NCBI GenBank assembly: GCA_964404805.1
Contig: CAYOLJ010000074.1
Span: 1-5,910 of the forward strand
DNA length: 5,910 nt
Reading direction: 5' to 3'
Source: Peribacter sp964404805
GTDB lineage: Bacteria > Patescibacteriota > Gracilibacteria > Peribacterales > Peribacteraceae
The notes below the pieces were generated by a model. The model was not told the origin of the DNA and did not search any database. It saw only the letters and a program-made list of their open reading frames with translations. This document shows positions 1-5,004 of this stretch, piece by piece (position 1 is the stretch's first letter; every line of letters begins with the position of its first letter). The translations under genes and the position numbers were made by a program.

Positions 1-939
1 CGATCAGACGTTCTTCTTCCACTCTCAACCACCGAGGCCGCTCTCGTTGCGAGCATCAATCGGGGATGCAAAGTTCTCTCAGCATCTGGAGGAGTAATTG
101 TGCAATCCGTCTATCACGGCATGTCTCGATCGATCGCCCTGAAGCCAAAAAACGGAAAAGGACAATCGTACACCACTGCAATCACAAAGCGGGAGTCAGA
201 GTGGAAGAAAATCGGTGAAGCAACAAGCGGACATCTCAAAATTCTCCGCTATGACCTCGATGAATCTGACGAGTACACCTTCCTCACAATTTTCTGCGAT
301 ACATCGCAGGCCATGGGCATGAATATGGTGACGATCGCCGCACAAGCTATCGGCGACTGGCTGGCGAAGGAATTGGAAGCGGAACTCATCACTGTCGCCG
401 CCAATGTGGATAGTGATAAGAAACCGAGCAAACGCACGCACGATCGCGGACGCGGGTACGAGGTGACTGCACAGGCAATCATCCCCTCCTCTGTGATTGA
501 AGGAGTATTCAAAACAACTCCAGATAAGCTGCTCAAAGTCGCCGATGCCAAACTCAAGGTAGGATCCTCCATCGCCGGAGCAATCGGCAGCAACTTACAC
601 GCCGCCAATGTAATTGCAGCGCTATATTTGGCCACAGGACAGGACAGCGCACACGTGGTAGAAGGATCACTTGCGGATACCACTGTTTCTCCAGCGCAGG
701 ATGGCATCGTTATACAAACGCGGCTTCCGGCGATCCTCGTCGGTGTTCGTGGTGGCGGCACAGCGCTGCCTGCGCAGAATCAGTGCCTTTCGCTGATTCT
801 CAAGCCAAAAACCAGTCTTCGGTCCCCTCAGCAACTGGCAGAATCCATCGGTGCAGCGGTTCTCGCAGGAGAATTGAGTCTGTTGGCAGCCCAGGCAACG
901 CAGACGCTTGCTTCTTCGCATAAAACACTGGCACGCTGA
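1..939 (+). CDS. Class I 3-hydroxy-3-methylglutaryl-CoA reductase, 5'-truncated by the window edge
   Basis: This is the C-terminal 312 residues of HMG-CoA reductase, which reduces HMG-CoA to mevalonate with two NAD(P)H. The frame is open from base 1, so the real start lies upstream; the GTG at 100 is internal, because conserved family sequence (LSTTEAALVASINRGCK) precedes it. The four catalytic residues are visible: Glu in TTEAALVAS (nt 34-36), Lys in SDKKPS (nt 418-420), Asp in TGQDSAH (nt 643-645) and His in ASSHK near the C-terminus (nt 919-921). Other hallmarks are AMGMNM, NLHAANVIAALYLATGQD, GGGTALPAQ and LAGELSLLAA. No membrane segment is seen in the visible part. One oddity is that the first Asp of the cofactor motif DAMGMNM is Gln here (nt 307-309). 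The gene is followed after 4 nt by the cysteine-rich protein and sits upstream of HMG-CoA synthase and thiolase, so the window holds all steps from acetyl-CoA to mevalonate. The family call is secure; cofactor preference is not decided. Confidence 0.97.
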   Translation, partial: RSDVLLPLSTTEAALVASINRGCKVLSASGGVIVQSVYHGMSRSIALKPKNGKGQSYTTAITKRESEWKKIGEATSGHLKILRYDLDESDEYTFLTIFCDTSQAMGMNMVTIAAQAIGDWLAKELEAELITVAANVDSDKKPSKRTHDRGRGYEVTAQAIIPSSVIEGVFKTTPDKLLKVADAKLKVGSSIAGAIGSNLHAANVIAALYLATGQDSAHVVEGSLADTTVSPAQDGIVIQTRLPAILVGVRGGGTALPAQNQCLSLILKPKTSLRSPQQLAESIGAAVLAGELSLLAAQATQTLASSHKTLAR

Positions 940-943
940 ACGT

Positions 944-2659
944 ATGCATGGTTCGACTTCGCTCACCACAGGGAGCACCTGCAACAACCAATGGTGCAAG
1001 CAGAGCTTCGAGATCACGCAGGAGGATCTCGCGGCATTGGAAATGGTCTCACCAATCATCGCCGAAGAGAAACATTCGATTCCACCACCAACTCTCTGCC
1101 CTGATTGTCGGCAACAACGCCGGCTTGCATGGAGGAATGAGCGCTTCATGTATCGAAGGAAGTGCGACTTCAGTAACAAAGAGATCATCTCTATGTATCC
1201 TCCGGATTCGCCATTCAAAATCTATGAACAGGACGTCTGGTGGTCGGATAAATGGAATGCACTGACGTATGGTCGGGATTTCGACTTCAATCGTCCTTTC
1301 TTCGATCAGTTTCGAGAATTACAACTTGAGGTACCGCGCGTCGCACTGGTGAACAAACAGAGTGAGAATGCGCACTACACGAATCACTCAGGAAAGAACA
1401 AGAATTGCTATCTGTCCGCCGTGACATTCGAGAGTGAAGATATCTACTACTCCGACTGGGTCATTGATCACTGTCGTGATTGCGTGGATTGCTCCTACTT
1501 AAACGAAGGTTGCGAGATCTGCTACGAGACGTACTACGCATGGGGAAGCTATCAGGCATTCTTCTGCGACTTTATTAAGCGCTGTCAGAACGTCTGGTTC
1601 TGCTATGACTGCATAAACTGCAAAGACTGTTTTCTGTGTTGGAATTTGCGGAACAAGCAGTGCTGCATTGAAAATCAACAGTACACAAAAGAGGAGTATC
1701 AGCAGAAAATGAAAGAAATCTTCCCGCTCAGTTCTACGACGCTCAGGCAATACAGAGAGAAGTACATACAAACGAAAGAGCACATCGCGCTCCATCCTGC
1801 TATCTATCAACTGCAATCAGAAGGATGCAGCGGCGACCTCCTCTTCTTCTCAAAAAACTGCACTAAGTGTTTCGACTCGATCAAAATGGAAGATTGCCGA
1901 CATTGTACTGACGCAATTGATGTAAAGGATTCACTCGATATCTATCACGTCGGATGGGCGGAGATGATGTATGAATGCCATGCCATCACCAATGCCTACA
2001 ATCTGATTGCCTGTCACTTCACCTATGACAACAAAAACGTGGCGTACTGCGATTGCACCCAGAACTCCCATGATCTTTTCGGTTGCGCAGGCATCAATCA
2101 CGGTGCGTTCTGCATTCTGAATAAACAGTACACACAGGAGGAATATAAACATCTGGTTCCGAAGATTATCGAGCACATGCGGAAAACTAGGGAATGGGGA
2201 GAGTTCTTCCCTTTGACCTTTTCTCCTTTCGGCTACAACCAATCTCGCGCACAGGAATACTATCCACTGACAAAGAAAGAAGTCATCTCACGGAATATCC
2301 GCTGGTCAGATTTCGAACCTTCTCCGCCCGAGGCAAGTCGCAGTGTTGCTGCTTCACGTTTACCCGAAACCATCACTGAAGTCCCCGATGATGTCTTAAA
2401 TTGGGCTATTCGATGCGAAGAAAGCGATAGGCCCTTCATGATCATCAAACAAGAGTTGGATTTTTACCGCAGAGCGGGCCTACCGCTCCCCCACAGACAT
2501 CCGAACCAGCGTTACCAAGATCGCATGGCACAACGCCGTCCAAGAAAGTTATGGAAGAGAGAATGTCAAAAGTGCCAAAAAGAGATTGAAACGGCCTACC
2601 CGCCCGAACGACCAGAAATTGTCTACTGCGAGTCTTGCTATCTTTCCACAGTCTACTGA
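944..2659 (+). CDS. Cysteine-rich zinc-ribbon protein of unknown function (CPR-type, often mislabelled 'Caib/baif family')
   Basis: A 571-residue protein with 36 cysteines, mostly in CxxC or nearby pairs. The N-terminus carries a likely zinc site (C13-x4-C18 with C52-x2-C55) followed by RRLAWRNERFMYRRKC. Residues about 155-400 are two related cysteine- and aromatic-rich halves, each ending in CIxNxQYTxEEY (241-252 and 390-401). Residues about 490-571 form a conserved tail (FYRRAGLPLPHRHP, RPRKLW) ending in a CX2CX17CX2C zinc ribbon at C541, C544, C562 and C565. From memory this architecture recurs in Candidate Phyla Radiation genomes, and its function is unknown. The 'CaiB/BaiF' label has no basis here, since no CoA-transferase features are visible. 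I chose ATG 944, 4 nt after the reductase stop; the frame extends to TTG 908 inside the reductase, but those residues look unlike the family. There is no Shine-Dalgarno site, so coupling to the reductase is likely. No signal peptide or membrane segment is seen. A role in isoprenoid synthesis is not implied by position alone. Confidence 0.85.
   Translation: MHGSTSLTTGSTCNNQWCKQSFEITQEDLAALEMVSPIIAEEKHSIPPPTLCPDCRQQRRLAWRNERFMYRRKCDFSNKEIISMYPPDSPFKIYEQDVWWSDKWNALTYGRDFDFNRPFFDQFRELQLEVPRVALVNKQSENAHYTNHSGKNKNCYLSAVTFESEDIYYSDWVIDHCRDCVDCSYLNEGCEICYETYYAWGSYQAFFCDFIKRCQNVWFCYDCINCKDCFLCWNLRNKQCCIENQQYTKEEYQQKMKEIFPLSSTTLRQYREKYIQTKEHIALHPAIYQLQSEGCSGDLLFFSKNCTKCFDSIKMEDCRHCTDAIDVKDSLDIYHVGWAEMMYECHAITNAYNLIACHFTYDNKNVAYCDCTQNSHDLFGCAGINHGAFCILNKQYTQEEYKHLVPKIIEHMRKTREWGEFFPLTFSPFGYNQSRAQEYYPLTKKEVISRNIRWSDFEPSPPEASRSVAASRLPETITEVPDDVLNWAIRCEESDRPFMIIKQELDFYRRAGLPLPHRHPNQRYQDRMAQRRPRKLWKRECQKCQKEIETAYPPERPEIVYCESCYLSTVY
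1664..2146 (+). repeat. Internal protein-level duplication inside the cysteine-rich protein
   Basis: The motif CIENQQYTKEEY (nt 1664-1699) recurs as CILNKQYTQEEY (nt 2111-2146), 149 codons later and in the same frame. Each copy closes a stretch of cysteine- and aromatic-rich sequence, so the central region looks like two ancient copies of one unit. The spaced NxxxCxxC pattern within each half suggests short structural repeats, perhaps a solenoid or beta-helix held by metal or cysteines; that part is inference. Nucleotide similarity outside the motif is weak, so the duplication is old. Confidence 0.55.
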
Positions 2660-2763
2660 TCATGAGTGTTCTGAATGTTCAACGTCGTTCTGGTCGGGCG
2701 GGTGCTCCTGATCGCCCAGAAATCGTGTACTGTGAATCCTGTTACCTCAAAGAAGTGTACTGA
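2609..2763 (+). repeat. Diverged direct repeat encoding the RPEIVYCESCYL tail
   Basis: Copy 1 spans 2609-2659 and copy 2 spans 2713-2763, each 51 nt including the TGA, offset by 104 nt. They agree at 36 of 51 positions by my count. Most differences are at third codon positions, and the encoded peptides are RPEIVYCESCYLSTVY and RPEIVYCESCYLKEVY. Copy 2 belongs to the zinc-ribbon remnant described separately. Confidence 0.85.
2661..2763 (+). pseudogene. Frameshifted remnant of a second C-terminal zinc-ribbon module
   Basis: Just after the stop of the cysteine-rich gene, a second copy of its last zinc ribbon can be read in two frames. HECSEC starts at 2661 in frame 3, and GAPDRPEIVYCESCY then LKEVY-stop runs to 2763 in frame 1. 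Measured from the first cysteine to the stop, the intact copy is 96 nt (2564-2659) and this copy is 97 nt (2667-2763), so a single extra base between about 2679 and 2712 explains the shift. Of 14 residues shared between the two tails, 10 use different synonymous codons. The copies therefore diverged for a long time under protein-level selection, and this is not a fresh duplication. A 33-residue ORF from ATG 2662 covers the second half and could be translated, but it keeps only one of the two CxxC pairs. A sequencing error in a longer real gene is unlikely, because no matching upstream part of a paralog is present. Confidence 0.75.
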
Positions 2764-2767
2764 AACG

Positions 2768-2797
2768 TTCCAATAGAGGAATGGAGACAGGTATACT
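2768..2797 (+). promoter_or_regulatory. Possible weak sigma-70-type promoter ahead of HMG-CoA synthase
   Basis: TATACT at 2792-2797 resembles a -10 box, and TTCCAA at 2768-2773 is a poor -35 box at 18-nt spacing. Transcription would begin around 2804, only a few bases before the ATG at 2810, giving an almost leaderless message. The spacer has no Shine-Dalgarno site near the ATG; it holds CCTCCT at 2800-2805, the complement of one, and GAGGA at 2776-2780 could pair with TCCTC at 2802-2806. Because upstream genes run the same way, readthrough may suffice and no promoter may exist. Confidence 0.25.
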
Positions 2798-2809
2798 TCC
2801 CTCCTCGTT

Positions 2810-3844
2810 ATGTCCCACTCCGCCATTGTCGGCTTCGGCATGTTCATCCCCAATAACCGCATCACGGTGGAGGAGATCGCAAAACACTGGAAACGTGACC
2901 CGAAAGAAATCATCGGCGGACTCGGCGTGAAAGAGAAGGCGATCGCAGGAACGGATGAAGACAGTTTCACGCTCGCATTCGAGGCAGGTAAGCAGGCTAT
3001 CGAAATGACAGGAATCCAATCGTCCGAGATCTCGGCAATTTTCGTCGGTTCCGAATCTCACCCCTACGCGGTCAAACCCACGAGCAGCATGTTGGCTGCC
3101 GCGCTGGATCTGCATCCCTTCTCGTACTGCGCAGATCTCGAATTCGCCTGTAAGGCAGGTACGGCAGGCCTGCAGATCGTCGATGCCTTCGTGAAGAGCG
3201 GGCAAGTGACATACGGCATGGCCATCGGTACCGACAAGGCACAGGCGAAACCCGGCGATGCGCTGGAGTACACGGCGGCCGCAGGAGCCGCTGCACTGAT
3301 CGTGGGACCCGATACTGCCGATAATGCTCTCTGCCGCATCGAAAAGACGATTTCATTCACAACCGACACGCCCGATTTCTGGCGGAGTGCCGATGCCCCC
3401 TACCCCGCACACGCCGGACGCTTCACAGGGGAGCCCGGCTACTTCTTGCACGTACGACAGGCGCTCACCGGTATTCTTGATATCACGAAAACGAAACTCA
3501 GTGAGATCGACCACGTCGTCCTGCACATGCCGAATGCCAAGTTTCCAAGCAAGATCGCCAAAGAGTTCAAGATTAGCAAGGAGCAGATGCAGACGGGCTT
3601 CATCGTGCCAACGATCGGCAACACCTACAGCGCGTGTTCCCTCCTCGGGATCGTGCACGTACTGCAAGAAGCAAAGAAGAACCAAAAAATTCTCTTGGTG
3701 TCGTACGGATCGGGGGCGGGAGCGGATGCCTTCTTGCTCACGATGCTGCGTGACGGACCCACTCTGCCCAGAGACGAACGATCACTCCACTACGTCTCAT
3801 ATGAAGAATATCGCAAGGGTTCGACGAAATCGGCGGTTTCATGA
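2810..3844 (+). CDS. Hydroxymethylglutaryl-CoA synthase, archaeal type
   Basis: A 344-residue HMG-CoA synthase, matching the short archaeal form (about 345-350 residues) rather than the longer form of eukaryotes and Gram-positive bacteria. It condenses acetyl-CoA with acetoacetyl-CoA to HMG-CoA through a thiolase-fold active site. Visible hallmarks in order: the N-terminal IVGFGMFIPNNRI; E82 in GSESHPYAVKP (likely catalytic Glu); C114 in ADLEFACKAGTAGLQ (acyl-enzyme Cys); RFTGEPGYF at 204-212; H239 in HMPNAKFP (likely catalytic His); GNTYSACSLLG at 270-280; SYGSGAGADAF at 298-308. ATG 2810 is the start because the conserved N-terminus begins directly after it. No Shine-Dalgarno site is near. 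The gene shares an ATGA overlap with the thiolase, as expected for partners made in fixed ratio. HMPNAKFP differs from the more usual HQPNGKFP, but the His is kept. Confidence 0.96.
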   Translation: MSHSAIVGFGMFIPNNRITVEEIAKHWKRDPKEIIGGLGVKEKAIAGTDEDSFTLAFEAGKQAIEMTGIQSSEISAIFVGSESHPYAVKPTSSMLAAALDLHPFSYCADLEFACKAGTAGLQIVDAFVKSGQVTYGMAIGTDKAQAKPGDALEYTAAAGAAALIVGPDTADNALCRIEKTISFTTDTPDFWRSADAPYPAHAGRFTGEPGYFLHVRQALTGILDITKTKLSEIDHVVLHMPNAKFPSKIAKEFKISKEQMQTGFIVPTIGNTYSACSLLGIVHVLQEAKKNQKILLVSYGSGAGADAFLLTMLRDGPTLPRDERSLHYVSYEEYRKGSTKSAVS

Positions 3845-5004
3845 GGACAAAAGAGCGTGTAGAATCTTCCCAACATTCCATGCAGAAGGATATATCGCTT
3901 ATTGGAATCGGCCAGACGCCCTTCGGAGAGTGGTGGGGCAAGAGCCTCCTCGAACTCGTCGAGGAAGCAATAGACGCCGCCATTACCTCCGCACCCTGCT
4001 CGGCGTTGGATATCGACTTCATCGTCGTAGCCAACATGCTCGGTGAAGCTCTCAGCGGTCAGGCACATCTGGGTGCCATCGCCTCTTCGTTACTCCCCCA
4101 CCGCCCGCCAGCCATGCGCGTCGAGGCGGCCTGTGCTTCTGGATCTATTGCTATGCACACCGCATGCGCTCTGCTCGAGAGCGGCCGTGCCGAGACCGTG
4201 CTTGTTGTCGGGGCAGAGAAGATGACCGATGCATCGACCGATGAGATCGCCTCGGCACTCATGGTCGCGGCAGACAGCGAGAAAGACTCACCCTCCGGCC
4301 TCACATTTCCCGGTATCTTCGGGCTCATCGCCCGCCGATACATGCATGAGTTTGCACTCACGCGCGAGCAACTCAATCTCGTCAGCGCTCGCCACCACAC
4401 AAATGCTGTTAAAAACCCCTTCGCACAATTCCGCCGACAGATGACACCTGAGCAGATCGGTGCGAGTACTGTTGTGGCAGATCCCCTGCGGCTGCTCGAC
4501 TGCTCCCCAGTGAGTGATGGGGCAGCGGCCTGTCTTCTCTCGACCAAGCATCACTCCCCCATTCGCATCGCTGCGTCCCAAACGAGCACCGATACCGTAA
4601 GCATCTGTGACCGACCCGTTATCACCTCCTTCGCTGCAACGAAAGATGCTATGCAACATGCACTCGATGAGGCGGATGTCACAACGGATGATATTGCACA
4701 TCTGGAATTGCACGACTGCTTCTCGATTGCGGCGCTCATCGCCCTCGAAGACTTGGGATTCGCGGAGCCCGGTGAGGGCATTCAGTGGTACGAACAACAG
4801 CAATCGATGACAGTGAACGCGAGTGGAGGATTGAAAGCCTGCGGTCACCCGGTTGCAGCAACGGGCATCAAACAGATCATCGATATTAGCAAACAACTGC
4901 AATCCTCCAGTCAGCGCTTCGGCCTCGCACATAATTTCGGCGGCGCCGGTGCCACGTGCTGCGTGCACATTCTGCATCACACCCCTGAACATGCGTCTGC
5001 CTGA
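3841..5004 (+). CDS. Acetyl-CoA acetyltransferase, archaeal/SCP2-like thiolase
   Basis: A 387-residue thiolase of the archaeal/SCP2-like branch, making acetoacetyl-CoA from two acetyl-CoA for the synthase encoded just upstream. The nucleophile is C98 in VEAACASGS. H291 lies in HDCFSIA, which replaces the NEAF motif of classical biosynthetic thiolases; H336 lies in GGLKACGHPVAATG; and HNFGGAGAT (364-372) stands where classical thiolases have their second catalytic cysteine loop. Those replacements mark the branch that pairs with archaeal-type HMG-CoA synthase and DUF35. ATG 3841 overlaps the synthase TGA (ATGA), favouring coupled translation. ATG 3880 (residue 14) is an alternative, since conserved sequence (ISLIGIGQTPFG) begins only at residue 18 and the first 13 residues look non-conserved. 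The 3' end overlaps the DUF35-fusion ORF by 14 nt. A lipid-degradation thiolase is possible by family alone, but the context argues against it. Confidence 0.93.
   Translation: MRTKERVESSQHSMQKDISLIGIGQTPFGEWWGKSLLELVEEAIDAAITSAPCSALDIDFIVVANMLGEALSGQAHLGAIASSLLPHRPPAMRVEAACASGSIAMHTACALLESGRAETVLVVGAEKMTDASTDEIASALMVAADSEKDSPSGLTFPGIFGLIARRYMHEFALTREQLNLVSARHHTNAVKNPFAQFRRQMTPEQIGASTVVADPLRLLDCSPVSDGAAACLLSTKHHSPIRIAASQTSTDTVSICDRPVITSFAATKDAMQHALDEADVTTDDIAHLELHDCFSIAALIALEDLGFAEPGEGIQWYEQQQSMTVNASGGLKACGHPVAATGIKQIIDISKQLQSSSQRFGLAHNFGGAGATCCVHILHHTPEHASA

Noticed and set aside
100..939. HMG-CoA reductase starting at GTG 100
   Set aside because: Conserved reductase sequence including the catalytic Glu motif TTEAALVAS lies in the same frame before it and is open to base 1, so the gene is cut by the window edge.
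908..943. Start of the cysteine-rich protein at TTG 908
   Set aside because: It would overlap the reductase and adds 12 residues with no family likeness; ATG 944 sits directly after the reductase stop.
944..2659. CaiB/BaiF CoA-transferase function for the cysteine-rich protein
   Set aside because: The name circulates for homologs, but nothing in the sequence resembles a CoA-transferase; the visible features are zinc-ribbon cysteines.
2776..2806. Hairpin or terminator between the remnant and HMG-CoA synthase
   Set aside because: Only a 5-bp GAGGA/TCCTC pairing with a 21-nt loop and no T-run; too weak to call a terminator.
3324..4046. 240-residue + strand ORF spanning the end of the synthase and start of the thiolase
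   Set aside because: It is Arg/Ser/Cys-rich shadow sequence in another frame of two well-supported enzymes.
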